Assembly: GCA_032209605.1 (NCBI GenBank)
Contig: JASFXZ010000001.1
Span: 24,184,619 to 24,248,618, forward strand
Reading direction: 5' to 3'
Length of the DNA: 64,000 nucleotides
From: Mactromeris polynyma
Lineage: Eukaryota > Mollusca > Bivalvia > Venerida > Mactridae
Both the position numbers and the translations under genes were made by a program. A model generated the notes under the pieces. That model worked only from the letters and a program-made list of their open reading frames with translations, searched no databases and was not told the DNA's origin. This document shows, piece by piece, positions 12,886-25,132 of this stretch. Within the stretch, counting starts at the first letter, position 1. Each line of letters begins with the position of its first letter.

Positions 12886-13640
12886 ATGGTCTTACGATAT
12901 GAGACGCGTAGTATTTTTGGAGTAGATTATCTGACCCGAAGTTCGTGAGTTCGAGCGCTGCGTTAAGTGATCATGTTCTTCACAATCCCTGTATATAGTC
13001 AGGGTGCTGGTTAGTAACCCAATATGCAGTCATCACGACACACGGGTGCTTAGTGTAAGTTATATCACAATCCCTGTATATAGTCAGGGTGCTGGTTAGT
13101 AACCCAATATGCAGTCATCACGACACACGGGTGCTTAGTGTAAGTTATATCACAATCCCTGTATATAGTCAGGGTGCTGGTTAGTAACCCAAGAAGCAGT
13201 CATCACGACTCACGGGTGCTTAGTGTAAGTTATATCACAATCCCTGTATATAGTCAGGGTGCTGGTTAGTAACCCAAGAAGCAGTCATCACGACTCACGG
13301 GTGCTTAGTGTAAGTTATATCACAATCCCTGTATATAGTCAGGGTGCTGGTTAGTAACCCAAGAAGCAGTCATCACGACTCACGGGTGCTTAGTGTAAGT
13401 TATATCACAATCCCTGTATATAGTCAGGGTGCTGGTTAGTAACCCAAGAAGCAGTCATCACGACTCACGGGTGCTTAGTGTAAGTTATATCACAATCCCT
13501 GTATATAGTCAGGGTGCTGGTTAGTAACCCAAGAAGCAGTCATCACGACTCACGGGTGCTTAGTGTAAGTTATAAGAACTTATTTCACAATCGATGTCAA
13601 ATAATTAAGACTCAACTAAATACAATTACCCATAGTATCG
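12886..13640 (+). repeat. S1 SINE-like element, copy 2, carrying an internal 85-bp expansion
   Basis: The head contains a good pol III B-box match ('gagttcgagcgc', about 12949). The body begins 'cacaatccctgtatatagtc' and the tail ends 'agaacttatttcacaatcga' then 'tgtcaaataa', as in the copies at 11817 and 28558. The body segment is repeated seven times (separate entry), so the element is about 750 bp instead of the roughly 230 bp seen elsewhere. Confidence 0.65.
12981..13575. repeat. 85-bp tandem array, 7 copies
   Basis: 'cacaatccctgtatatagtc' recurs exactly every 85 bp at 12981, 13066, 13151, 13236, 13321, 13406 and 13491. Copies 1-2 carry 'aatatgcagtcatcacgaca' and copies 3-7 'aagaagcagtcatcacgact', so the array has two internal subtypes arranged as blocks. 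Confidence 0.96.
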
Positions 13641-14974
13641 TTAAAATAATATATCAACTAGCCAGCCGAAATATTGCCCCACGAAACATATATTTCTTCC
13701 ACAATTTATCTTTTAGATAGATATATCTAATCCTTCCACTGTATTTTAAGTATTATGCTCCAATACGTATGGTGTTCTAAATCAATTCTACGTTCTTAAT
13801 ACTCTTCATGAGAAATATAATCGCAATGCTAAACAATCAAAAGCCACCTTACCCTCGATCCTGTCCAAAAATGTGAATTATCCGTCTCATAACAATCTGA
13901 TTTCAAATATCTCTATTTCTTATATCAAGTTTAACCTGATTTAAATACCTTTAAAGTCCTTCTGTCGGATATATTGCTATGCAATGCACGATTGCATTAT
14001 CATGGATAGTAATTAAATATTTCTCTAATCACAATGAAAGCGGTAGTCCGTAAAATGAATAATGAGAACTAAAGTTACAAAATGTACAGTTTGTACAGAG
14101 AAACTTTCTGTTGCTGTAAATCTTAAAAACTTCGCCCAGATTGAACAGAAAATTAGAGACTCTTTGTCACGTAAAAGCATCACTAGCCACCGGGCGAGCG
14201 CGTCTATTCACACAGTCGCTATAATTGTTAGTTATTGGTACATTTCCCGCTGACAGATCAGGCGCTATCGGTAAGTGGAATAAATATTTGTATCTTAATG
14301 ATTTTATTTCCCAGGACTGAGCCACAATAAAACTTTCATATCACACGAATTTTATCAAATTTTAAAACGTAGTCATTGAAATTTTATTGCACTGTTGCTA
14401 TGCAATGGTCAGTTGAACATTGGGTAATTTCTAAAATTTTGACAATGACAACAAAATAGGGAGTGTCTTAATTCTTAACAGCCAACATAAAATTTCTATA
14501 AATATGTCAAAGTAAAAAAGAATCTCTCAGGAAATTGCTTATAATTCGTAGAATGTTTGAATTTTAAATAATATTGTTTAGTTAACAGTCAGATATATGC
14601 TCAGTCAACAAAGTTTCAATAAAGATAACAAAGCCAAATTGGTTCTCATTACTTAATGTAGACATAGTTTTATACAGCGGATTAAATATCAAACATGTTA
14701 TTGTGTCTTAATTGGGAGAATTATTGTATGTAAATATTGTGGATGATAACAAACTAGTACCACACTGCACAAGTGTGTCGGACAAGTCGGACGAGTACTA
14801 GGTCACATGATGGATATTGTGTTCAAATAATGTCTGTTTAGAAGCGCAAAAGAAAATGTATAATCACAATCAAACTATTCTATACAAACAACAGTGATAA
14901 TGGAAGTCAATAACAATAGCTACCAACATATAGTGAAGCATTTTTATTTGTAGTCGTTTTAAACCTATTCTACC
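13641..14974. other. non-coding stretch
   Basis: AT-rich DNA without a supportable gene. The plus ORF 14062-14253 has no recognisable domain. Nothing else was identified. Confidence 0.5.
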
Positions 14975-15225
14975 TTAACATTATAATGTAAGAACATGTT
15001 CACATCTTTTGCTACGCCAATCAAACCAGAACTTAAGAAGAGAAGTAAATCTTACATAAGAGTATCACTAGCAGTTGTCCCCCTTTGTCTCCCTCCATAC
15101 GATGAAACAGAGAATTGATCTAAACTAGATAAACTCTAGTTATCCCCTTCTTGTGATGTACATACAATTAACTGATTTGTTAATTGCCTAGTGTGATGAA
15201 AGCTTTATGTTTATTTGAATCAATC
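14975..15225 (+). repeat. dispersed 250-bp repeat, left copy of an inverted pair
   Basis: From 'ttaacattataatgtaagaa' to 'gctttatgtttatttgaa', this segment is the reverse complement of 17741-17992 with only scattered differences. It begins with an imperfect palindrome. No tRNA head, tail or terminal inverted repeat is evident. It could be a non-autonomous transposon or a local inverted duplication. Confidence 0.85.
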
Positions 15226-16333
15226 TCGGGTCTATTTTGTTAACAAACAAGACCGGGTGCGTACGTACGCTTGCGGAGATCTAAACCCAACCTCCGGATT
15301 TGACCGGGCTACACCCATCCACTCCCCCGAGGCTCCCCGTGTTCTCACGAGCCTAAGGGATTTGATACATAAGCAACAACCATTGAAAATTATGTTTTAT
15401 TTATGAAAATATACAACACACGTGTAACGTCCTAAACAGTCAAAAAGACACAGTAGTTTCATACAATATGCTAAAACACACCTTTGGTCGGAATATGTAT
15501 AATCTGGATTATATAGTGATACAAACATAATATAAAAACTATATAGCTATAAAAAAAATACATCAAACATGAATTTGTGCAATTCATCAATCAGTTAAGA
15601 ACGAGCTGTAGTCGGCATATTAAGGAAACAGTGAACTCATTTTACAACAATCCATTCAGTTGTAATCAGTGAGGGAGGCGGGTAATTTTTAGTATGCGGT
15701 AGGATTGACACGTAGATAATATAAAACTGAATTCATGTAAGAGGCAAATAATCAAGTGCTTGCGTATTTAATAAACCTCAAAATTGAGTCTCAATATATT
15801 TTTGACATTTGCCACAAGTATGTTTATCTAGGAGAGAAATAAACCCTGCACAACCCAACTTTCTGTTTTCGATCTGCGCGATAATTGCATGTCTGTTACT
15901 GTTTAAAGACACACTGTTGGCATACCATGCACACCCACAACGTTTTAATTTGCGATTATTTACAACAAATATTAACTGACAAAGAATGGAAACAAGAAGC
16001 AATTAATTATTTAAACTTACCATGATATTGTTCATTTAATCAAGAAAACACACAACTACTAAATTGGTATCTTGTATATAGAGGGAAACCCCGACATACA
16101 TGGTATAGCAATCTGGTGTATATATATTCGATAAACGTACGGATTTGTATTTTAGACAGCATTAAATGTCACTCATCAATCTTCTAAAGTCTAAAACTTG
16201 TATTTCGTATTAAAGACGGTAAATAATCCTGTGGAATATGTACAAGTAATCGTCAGGAAGATTTCGCTGACATCCTGCGTAATAATGGTTGAACTTGGCA
16301 AATTAAACATGTATTTGCTCAAATCGACCTTGT
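15226..16333. other. mostly non-coding; GC-rich patch and a Cys-rich minus ORF
   Basis: 15240-15355 is unusually GC-rich for the window ('ccactcccccgaggctcccc') and probably belongs to an unidentified repeat. The minus ORF 15778-16002 is Cys-rich near its end (CGKCQKY) and follows an acceptor-like 'ttctttgtcag', but I cannot connect it to the upstream exons or recognise it, so it is not called as a gene. Confidence 0.4.
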
Positions 16334-16470
16334 TCAGAAGATATCAGAACATCCAGCGCGTGTACCGATTGTGACGTCATACGTGACATCAAGGTCATTC
16401 GCCAGACGGAAAACTTCGGACCAGTCGAGTTTCATCTGATGTCCAATTGTTTCTGTAGTAATTGGTTGAC
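16334..16470 (-). pseudogene. copy A, last recognisable exon
   Basis: Acceptor 'tgaatttcag' at 16471, phase 1, then an FN3-like segment (TTETIGHQMKLDWSEVF ... YDVTIGTRAG) ending in TGA at 16334-16336. The module stops in mid-strand, so the TGA is probably a nonsense change or the start of 3' decay. No polyA signal could be assigned with confidence. Confidence 0.6.
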
Positions 16471-16906
16471 CTGAAATTCACAAAACATACGGTTTCAGAT
16501 ATTCTGTGACATAAATATTACAATCGTAAAAACACGGATTCAGAAATGGTGGATTGACACAGCAATGATGCAGCCACAATTTCTGTAGAACGTGAAGATG
16601 TAGAACGACTGGATTAAGAGAATATTATGATGACACTTACAATAAACACGAAGCAAAAAATGTAGACGGCAAAATAAAATGTACCCTAATTGTAAAGTAC
16701 ACATACAAGTACAGAAGACAACACAACAGAACATGACGTTTACAGTGTAACAAAACGGACAAAGACAGAAGACCACCTGTATTATATCAATATGTTAACG
16801 GACCAGACAGACACGTATTATACTGAGCAGAAGAAGGAATATCAGGTAAAAATAACTAACTTTCTTACAAGGGAATATATATACATTACACGAACAATAT
16901 ATTTAC

Positions 16907-17461
16907 CTGAAAGGCTTGGGTTATCGTTATGAAGAACAATATCTGCATATATTGGATCACTGGTATACCGTCCTACATTAACTGCTCTCACTTCCGCAGT
17001 GTAGCGGCGACCATTGACTAAACCAATACCACTCATTTCCGTAGCCGTCGAATGGCACTCGTTCCAGTCAGTGAATGTACTATTTTGGAATGTCAGACGA
17101 TATTCATAATGGTCAATACCAGTACTGTCCATGAAATTTGACCATTCTATCTTGAAAGAGGATGCATCAGTTTGCACGAACCAGTTATTCTCATCATGAC
17201 CAATATCGGATACAGATGTTCTGCGCATGCTCACGGGACTAGCAGAAATGACGTTCAGTTTAGCAAGGTCAGTCTGTGGTGGTTGAAGTACGATAGTTAC
17301 CACTTTGTACCTTGGGATAGAGGACAGTTCAACTGAGTTGGTACATTTGACGGAGACGTATACTCGGTCGCCATGCTGAAATTGCATGTTCCGGTACTGA
17401 CAGAAATTTAAGGTAGTTGTTAACGTATAGTCCAATGCATTTGTTAGATGTTCCCCTGAAC
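16907..17461 (-). pseudogene. copy A exon, FN3-like, open
   Basis: A 185-codon exon, phase 1 to phase 1, between acceptor 'gtcttgcag' and donor 'gtaaat'. It encodes an FN3-like pair with 'SFKIEWSNFMDSTGIDHYEY' and 'NGRRYTAEVRAVN'. No internal stop. It belongs to the decayed gene because neighbouring exons are broken. Confidence 0.8.
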
Positions 17462-17740
17462 CTGCAAGACACCAGAACAGAAAAAACGTTGACATTCAAA
17501 AAGAAACTTCTATCATATTCAATATTAGCAATGCCAAAGAGAGAGTATCTTTCCAAAGTTGTATTTTAAATGTACGACATACCACAAAGAAACATTATAC
17601 TAATGTATAGTGTAGACAATGTCTACGATGATAACATTTGAACAACTATTATGAATCATATATTTGAAAACTATAGCTTATCTATCAACACGACAACAAC
17701 TTTACTTCATGTGCAATTATAATATTTTTTTCAACAACTC

Positions 17741-17992
17741 GATTAGTTCAAATAAACATAAAGCTTTCATCACACTAGGCAGTAAACAAATCAGTTAATT
17801 GTATGTACATCACAAGAAGGGGATAACTAGAGTTTATCTAGTTTAGATCAATTCTCTGTTTCATCGTATGGAGGGAGACAAAGGGGGACAACTGCTAATG
17901 ATACTCTTATGTAAGCTTTACTTCTCTTCATTAGTTCTGGTTTGATTGGCGTAGCAAAAGGTGTGAACATGTTCTTACATTATAATGTTAAA
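17741..17992 (-). repeat. dispersed 250-bp repeat, right copy of an inverted pair
   Basis: Reverse complement of 14975-15225. It lies in the intron between exons 16907-17461 and 18038-18353, and the two arms enclose the 16907-17461 exon. Similarity ends abruptly at 'tttgaa' on one side and 'ttaaca' on the other. Confidence 0.85.
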
Positions 17993-18037
17993 AGACATAG
18001 GAATGATCACTGTATTAATATTGTGTAAGTTTCTTAC

Positions 18038-18353
18038 CTAGTCCACAAAGACAATATTTTATATCATTTTCTGCATCATCAACATCCCAATTAACATCTA
18101 TATCAACATCGCTTGTTGAGATGTTTACGTGGGTTACGGTTGTCTTTATATTGTTCACAAGCGGAGGAGTTTTGTCTATCAGGAAAGGCGCAGATTTGAA
18201 AACAGATTTTAGATCTGCGTTGTTGTAAGCGATGAGTGTAACATAAAGCTGAGTTCTATGCACGAGATCAACGTCAATCACAGCGCTTGTTGACATTGGG
18301 GACAAATGGCGTAACTGATATCCACTGGGTGTTGTTCCTACACCAACCTCCAC
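18038..18353 (-). pseudogene. copy A exon, FN3-like, open
   Basis: A 316-nt exon, phase 0 to phase 1 (acceptor 'tatgttacag', donor 'gtaaga'). It starts VEVGVGTTPSGYQL and ends after IDKTPPLVNN and 'VDIDVNWDVDDAENDIKYC'. Phases match exons 18682-19473 (ends in phase 0) and 16907-17461 (starts in phase 1). Confidence 0.8.
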
Positions 18354-18681
18354 CTGTAACATAGAGTTACATAGAGTTTGTATTTTCATGACAGATCTGT
18401 ATTGTAAAATATTAACATTTACATTCTCCACATTATTACGTGGTTAGTATCCGCACGAAAGAAACAACCAGTACATGTATTTAGAGTTGTGTTGTTTAAC
18501 AATGACGTATCAAATGTTGTAATGCAGGATAAAATTACAAAAAAGAAAACTGAGACCTCCATTAAAACACTTGAAACAACATCTACTTCTTAAATACATT
18601 TAACATTTTCTGACGACGCAACCATGTGCTACAATAAATATAAATGGGGTTATAGCCTGTACTGTCCGATATATACTATAC

Positions 18682-19473
18682 CTTTGATATGGAGCTTTCA
18701 AAGTCTACAAGAAGACATTTCACGCCCAACTTTGTTAAACCGATTTGACGAATTTGTACAGGATCTTGTTTGTTTACAGATGTGAGGGATGTTCTACACT
18801 CAGACACAGAAACAAATATCGTCTCATTAAGCGACATTGGCTCATTATCATTTGTTAAAATCGTTATATTTACTTCACCATATCTTGACGTAAGGAAATA
18901 ATGGTGAAATTCAACTGATCCATTGGCATTCACAGTCGTTGGAACAATCAACTTGAACCTATCGATTGACAAAGATGGCTTAATGTTCATGACAGTGCCG
19001 TTAATGAACGCTTCAATGGCATAATATGTATTTTTAGTAACATTAAAAATAATTGAAACACCGTTATCCAGAATGTGTTCGGTTGAGTACAAAAGCAATG
19101 AGTCGCTGCACGTGGATACTGTAGGGGGAGTGGTGTCGATTGCTTTAGGGTTTGATCTGACAATGCTACTGATATGACCTGCTGCGTCCATGGCTTTGAC
19201 CAGACCTACATAGGAATGTCCTTCTTTTAAACTGATTCCTCCCAAAACAAATATTGTCTTCAGATTAACATTGATAAATGAAACGTTTGTGTAATCATTA
19301 ATCGTATCTTCAATAACTGCAACATGGTAAGAACGGATGCCCGAATAATGGTCAATAAAGCCGTGCCAGGACATTGCGAACGTAAATGTTTATCGTGCCA
19401 TGTGATAGAGAAAGATTCTTAAGTGTATAACTCGTTCCTAGCCCGACGTCCATTCTCGGAGAAACGTCGCTAC
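18682..19473 (-). pseudogene. copy A exon, FN3-like, one frameshift
   Basis: Acceptor 'ttgttttcag', phase 1, first frame SDVSPRMDVGLGTSYTLKNL. The frame then changes near 19385-19400 to one reading FAMSWHGFIDHYSGIRSYHV and later AIDTTPPTVSTC. The exon ends in phase 0 at donor 'gtatag'. No AG acceptor separates the two frames, so a frameshift explains it better than a splice. Confidence 0.75.
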
Positions 19474-19730
19474 CTGAAAACAATTTAAAACAATGCCATA
19501 TTAGTTGTTTGAGCATAGTTATATTTATTTTTAGATGACATGATTCACGGCAACACAGACACTGTTCATTGTAAATAAATGTAAATTAAGCTGCTAACCT
19601 CAGCGGATCTCTACCATTGCCATCCTAAGACGTCAAAGTCTAAACTAGAATTCCATCGGATTGAAGGTTAAACTTAAACAAACTACACGCTTCACGTTAT
19701 GTAATTCTTGACAATTAATGAACAACATAC

Positions 19731-21323
19731 CATTTATGGTTGTCCCAAGTGACAGCGAATAGTATGTAAGCTCTCCTTGCTGTTCTGAGAATACACCCTT
19801 CCAGCATGCGGTCACTGTATCCATCCAGTCAATAACATCATAGTCTTTATTACAGAAAACATCGGAATCTTGGACTGTTTTTCCTCTGTCATTGTGTGGT
19901 GCTGTGTGGTCAGTGTGAAATGGTGGAGATTCAAAGACTGCGTATACATCAGATGCATACCAAGCTTTCACATAAACTACGTAATCTTTGTCATGTTCTA
20001 ATCCGGAGTTCTGAGGTAAACAGTACACTGCTTGCTTTAGTTTACCACTATCTCTCCAAGGTATCTCTTTCTTAAGATCAAATATACCTTCACCAATAGG
20101 CTGATCTTTCAGTCCCATGCTCCATTCATATCTATGAATAAGATTCTCATCTCGGGTTGTTTTCCAATGTCCAGAAACACATGCTGAAGATCCTGATATA
20201 GTTTTAGTATGATCAGGCAAACCACCCTATACATGCACTATTGGGAATGCGGAATTGATTGTTTCTGAAGTATTCATGGACGTACAGGTCACATTCACAG
20301 ATGTTTCAACACACGGTTTTCCTTTCACTGCGCATGTGCAGTCATCGTTGCAGAAATGAACATCACACGAGTGTTTCTGTATCTCGAGAATGCCATTCAT
20401 ATTTGCAACAGATCCCTTACCAGATGAAAGTACATAAACGGTTATTCTTGCCACGGTACTATTAAGACCTGCAAAGTTCTGGTTTCAAATGTCCCTCAAT
20501 GGTGATGGTTGTTGTTTCTTCGGATTCTTTATGTTCAGTCTTTTTCATAACGATTCCATTCGATAGCTCTTGGCCACTGTAGTTTCTGCTTATAGTTAAA
20601 TAATATTTGTCAATCGCCGACTCAGCATAGAAAAATCCGTACCAAGTAAGCGTGACGTTAGATTTGTTCTCCCTGAACCTGTCGATATAATTATTCCAAT
20701 TCATCGGAGGTTTAAAACAACCTCGATGAGGCGGGGTGGAATCAACTAGGAGGTGTTCTGAGCTTGCTGATGTACAAAGTCCCGCCACATTGCAGCTAGT
20801 GACAGTAACAAAATATGTATCTCCGTTATTAAGCCAATTATCTTTATCAAGATTGATTGTTAGTTCACTGACATCACCAACATGAACATGTTCAACAGGA
20901 GTATGACATTCATGGTGTGTCTTTAAAGAAACGGTATGACTCGCGATGTGACTTTCGTTGTCTTCAAATTGCCAAGTCACTCGGAAAATGGACCTCTAAT
21001 ACTGAACATGTTCTTCCTTGAGTGAATAGTTATTCAGTATAAATGACGGTTTTCGTAAAACAACTGGTGGTGTGTCATCAATTTTAAATTCATCAGATGA
21101 CGAAGTAACATCAAATCCGGCTTTGTTGAACGCTTTTACAGCAACATAGTAACTTTTCCCGGCTTTAAGATTCAGATTTGTTTTGATAACATGTGACTGT
21201 AGCAAGCATGTTGTGAAGGGCTGTATGTCACATAGTTTGGGCGACGTACCAATACATGTTTCATAATGATCTATGCCTGATTGTGGATCATCAAATCCAA
21301 GCCATTTTATGTGCACAGATGCT
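19731..21323 (-). pseudogene. copy A long FN3-like exon with two nonsense codons and a frameshift
   Basis: One 1593-bp exon, from acceptor 'gttatttcag' (phase 2) to donor 'gtatgt' (phase 1). It covers the linkers IDDTPPVVLRKP and VDSTPPHRG, and a Cys-rich stretch (CDVHFCNDDCTCAVKGKPC). In-frame TAG codons lie at 20996-20998 and 20227-20229 with the same frame open on both sides, and a shift near 20480-20490 separates EGHLKP from QNFAGLNSTVARITV. The length is one base over that expected from the flanking phases, which fits a single-base insertion. Confidence 0.85.
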
Positions 21324-21769
21324 CTGAAATAACACGTGATTTAATATCAATGAACTCTTTATTATATTCAATTAATAAAAAACATACGAACATGCATTTC
21401 GAAGAGCTAATACCTTATAATCTGAATGTGAGACTGAATTACCATGAAATAATACTTCAATCTAAATATTTTGTAAAATTACTTGGTATGCAGTATACAT
21501 TTTAGCTGTTACAGTATTTATACAATATGGTATTCTGTTAGATTAAAAGTCACATTAACCAATTAATTGTTTGCTGACCTTTCAGCATTGAAAGTGGAAG
21601 AAGTATAAATAGAAGTTAAATATGCAAATTAAAATAATGTCACTTCGTTTGAAATTACATTTCTGAATTTCGATCGAATCATCACGCCGCAAATACGTTG
21701 TGAGAAAAGCCACTGCATTAGTTATTAAAGCTTCTGTTCAAATATGCATGTGTTTTAAAAACTATTTAC

Positions 21770-21953
21770 CTATTTGGGAGATATTTCATGTGATTGCCAC
21801 CTGTCCCTACTAAAACAATACCAGCGACAGGAGGAGAATTATCCATCAATACGCCATTAGAAGATCTAGAACGACAAAGCCCGGCACCATTACATGCTTC
21901 CACTGTAGTGTAGTATTTCTGACCCAGATTGAATGTGCCATTCCAAACATGTT
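21770..21953 (-). pseudogene. copy A exon, FN3-like, open
   Basis: A 184-nt exon, phase 1 to phase 2 (acceptor 'atttctttag', donor 'gtaaat'). It encodes HVWNGTFNLGQKYYTTVEAC and then MDNSPPVAGIVLVG. Too short or low-scoring for routine ORF detection, but splice sites, phase and the D-N-S-P-P linker agree. It joins in frame to the 19731-21323 exon. Confidence 0.8.
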
Positions 21954-22189
21954 CTAAAGAAATAAGAATTATGAACTAAATTGCATCAATCTATGGTAGT
22001 TTATTAAAGTTAATTTATATAGCAAACCAAACAAATGAGTCAACAATATAATTATATTATAGTTATTTAGCTATTCATTATGTACATGATTGTTTCAAAG
22101 TAATGCAGTACATTTGTCTGATGGATTAGATCCTTATAATGACGTATTTAGAAGGCATCCGATGAGGAGATTGGATTCTTAATATACTA

Positions 22190-22330
22190 GCCCACCCGGT
22201 AAGCTTAGTTGGTGGCGCACTTGACTGCTAATCTGGAGGTCGTGGGTTCAACACATGGGATAGGCGTATGTTCTTCAGTGACAACTTGACTGAGGATAAT
22301 ACATTCAAAGTGGTGTATGTCTACCTCTGA
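22190..22330 (+). repeat. tRNA-headed SINE-like element (family S2)
   Basis: 'taagcttagttggtggcgca' matches an A box and 'gtgggttcaacacatg' a B box at tRNA-like spacing (about 35 bp apart). The rest does not form a tRNA cloverleaf, so it is read as a SINE in an intron of the pseudogene. The 3' limit is unclear. Confidence 0.6.
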
Positions 22331-22634
22331 ATTATGATTAAGAAGTTTAAGTTGCTTGCTTGGGAACGGATACTGTTTTGGAACCGAGAAGCACTAGTTA
22401 TGTTAACTGACTATACTATCAGTATAAAGATCAAAACAATTCTCGCTACAAAATCTCTGACCAAATCAACCGTTGTGTACAGGACTCTACTGCTATATCT
22501 CAATAAAGCACATTTTTTTAAAGTTCTGGATGTAGGATGCGTATGTATAATTTTGGATTGAAATTGAAGAATTGCAATTTAGAATATTTGCACGTAATTA
22601 GCTCATGTAATTGACCATTAATAAAGTGTCCAAC

Positions 22635-22925
22635 CTTTGCTGTTATGAAATACATGTGACCATCCAGCAAATCAACTGGCAATGCTAATTCTATGTTTCT
22701 GTTCTGTCCGGGTATTTTTCATTCATCAAATCGGACTGCCCTTCTGATTTTAATGTTTTCAATACCACTATGTGGATCTTCGAACCCTTCAAATTCTACC
22801 GTACAAGAAGTTTTCTTCATAAATATTCGTCCATGGTGCCGACCGTTTAATGTCAATCTACCTGACACTGGTGGTGATGTGTCTACAACAAGTGCACTGG
22901 AATACGCCACAGAGCTCAATCCAGC
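22635..22925 (-). pseudogene. copy A exon, FN3-like, nonsense codon
   Basis: Starts at acceptor 'ctgatcag' with AGLSSVAYSSALVVDTSPPV, contains 'EFEGFEDPHSGIENIKIRRA', then TGA at 22719-22721, after which the same frame stays open (IELALPVDLLDGHMYFITAK). The following 'gttgga' is a weak donor, and neither end joins in phase with its neighbours, so more small changes have accumulated here. Confidence 0.7.
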
Positions 22926-23406
22926 CTGATCAGTTGATAAAACATGAAATACATTATGTACGAAACAATGAATACAGAACATATCATATGAATGCAATTA
23001 AACCAACATCTCTACCCTGAAAAGGCATGTAGTTATTTGTTCATTGTCTTACATTTGTAGGGAACACCCAAACAAAGATCTGTAATGTGATAATCGTCTA
23101 TATCATTGTTGAATGTATGCACCTAGCTACTGTTTGTGACCCATCGTTGAACAGGGGACCTCGAATAATGTTTTTTGCGGTTGTGCATCGAGTTGTCTGT
23201 GAAATTGTGTGGTGCCATATTTCATGTGTAATGTCTTGTGAGTTCAAAAGTGTTTATCGGGAGGTCGAATTAATGGCATTTAACTTTTCCAGAGTATTTT
23301 TCGGACAAAACTGATATATCCTAAATAGAAATTGCATTATGTTATCACCAGTATTAAATCAATAGTGATTGTTTAAGCAATTACAAAATTTCTTAAATGT
23401 GTTCAC

Positions 23407-23511
23407 CTTTTACAAACACAAATAATATTGTTCCATCTAATACGTTTGTCAGTCGTTCTGTCATACTATTAGTATTACCAACAACAGTGTAAGACTTCAA
23501 ATCTTCACCAC
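23407..23511 (-). pseudogene. copy A small exon, FN3-like, open
   Basis: A 105-nt exon, phase 1 to phase 1 (acceptor 'tcgtgcag', donor 'gtgaac'), reading GEDLKSYTVVGNTNSMTERL and then LDGTILFVFVK, a normal middle strand of the module. It matches in phase the exon 23798-24314 upstream. Confidence 0.7.
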
Positions 23512-23797
23512 CTGCACGAGTTCTTAGAAAGATGAATATAATAAAATAATTACATGTTCAGACAAAATTTCAGAGATGTATATGATTCATTGATACCTAA
23601 AGTCATTCATTGATTTTAATCAGAGATCCTATAAAAGTACCGACAAAATTAGTATGTCCTAGTTGCAATGCGTTAAATGCATTGAGTTTCGTTCTATTAA
23701 ACGACTTTCATTAATCTAAGTAACATGTCATTGTTTCTTTGTGGATTTGACAGGTAACGAACATTACGAATGTTTTAATGTTATGACAAATACAAAC

Positions 23798-24314
23798 CCA
23801 TAGCAATGGAGTAATATTTAAAACGACTGCTGTAACCAAGTGCTTCCGCATTGATATCGTCACTAAACCCATTCCATGCAATAAATGTATTGTTCATGTC
23901 CTTCATGTATCCATTCTTGTTTAACACAGCAACTGTTCCTGGGCTTGGTGGAGTGTCATCTATGATAAATCCATTGCTGCATGAACGAAGTTCATTTTGA
24001 GTTTCAGTAAACAGTTCTCTCTCCACATATGTGACATTAGAATAAGCGCAAATATAATAGAATGCGTTATATTGTATCGGTGTATTCTCGAATGCTACGT
24101 AGCCCTGAGTGTTAGTTGTTGAGCGTATGCATGCTCTATCCCGCTCGCATTGTTCGTATCTAGGCAACCGACGTGATGACATCAAATACCAAGTGACGTT
24201 CCTTTCTGTTGTATACAGTATAACACCAGCTACAGACGAATTTACCGTCCCAAAATCAAGTTCGGAATCGTGAATGAGCGTGTACTTCTTTCCGACATTT
24301 GAGCTGTGAATCAT
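23798..24314 (-). pseudogene. copy A exon, FN3-like, open
   Basis: A 517-nt exon, phase 0 to phase 1, acceptor 'gttttcacag', donor 'gtttgt' (non-standard beyond GT). Contains IIDDTPPSPGTVAVLNKNG and 'FIAWNGFSDDINAE', then a run into the next module (KYYSIAMG). Several cysteines (YEQCERDRACI) suggest disulfides. Confidence 0.8.
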
Positions 24315-24657
24315 CTGTGAAAACAATAAATTAATGTTAAATTACATGATAATTGTATGATGTTGCTGAATATTATATTGTTTTGATCATTATTTTGATG
24401 AGAGATCGATGTTATTGATGATATTGTAATTTAACGTTGTCATAACATGTTCAAACCTCAACACAATAACAACCAATTCATCAACTTTCATAACAAAAAT
24501 ACTTAGTACACTAAAAACATTTGACTGAAATAATACAACTGCACTAAAGGAAACAAGGACACGCCTATAAATACTTCACAAAGTGACATAATGCATTTAA
24601 CCGAGACAACAATTAATATGTCCCTACTTTGAAGGGTTAAGTATTATTACGACATAC

Positions 24658-24852
24658 TTGTTTAATTGTATTCCATGTGTCACGATTTATATCAATATCA
24701 TATAATTGATATGAATGGATATCGTCTTGCGTTTCTGTCACGGCTTGTTGACAGTTTGTTATAACATTACCAGCTGCTGAATATCCTCTAACACATATAA
24801 ACAGAGTACATGTAGCTTGTCCATGAGTAGGTAACTGTATGCACTCCTTTAC
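24658..24852 (-). pseudogene. copy A exon, open
   Basis: A 195-nt exon, phase 0 to phase 0 (acceptor 'tcttgcag', donor 'gtatgt'). It reads VKECIQLPTHGQATCTLFIC and continues with RGYSAAGNVITNC, the strand-F/G part of an FN3-like fold. Both neighbours have compatible phase-0 junctions. Confidence 0.75.
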
Positions 24853-25132
24853 CTGCAAGACATATATATAGTAGTATAAAGTAATAAGACATATATATTA
24901 TCCATAGAAGTAAAGTTTTTCTTTATCTTAATCGACATCAAAGAATAGAATTAGGATCAGGATTGTGTGCTTCTCTCGAAAATATGTATCGGATAGAACA
25001 TTGTTATTTTAAATTGATACGTTTAATCGTTTATTTGTATTGCGATTACCATTAAATATGTATATGCAATCGATGGAAAGTATCCAAATAAAGATAAGAA
25101 ACTTTGTGTCAGTGATTCTTTTTCAATCTTAC

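Noticed and set aside
12981..13575. 85-bp direct repeats as a CRISPR-like array
   Set aside because: Units are contiguous with no unique spacers, in an animal genome, and explained as SINE-internal expansion.
15215..15406. 63-codon plus ORF in a GC-rich patch
   Set aside because: No domain and no splice or promoter context; the composition suggests an unclassified repeat.
16540..16776. 78-codon Cys/Phe-rich minus ORF
   Set aside because: Lies between two FN3 exons of the pseudogene, with no splice junctions that fit; reads as intron.
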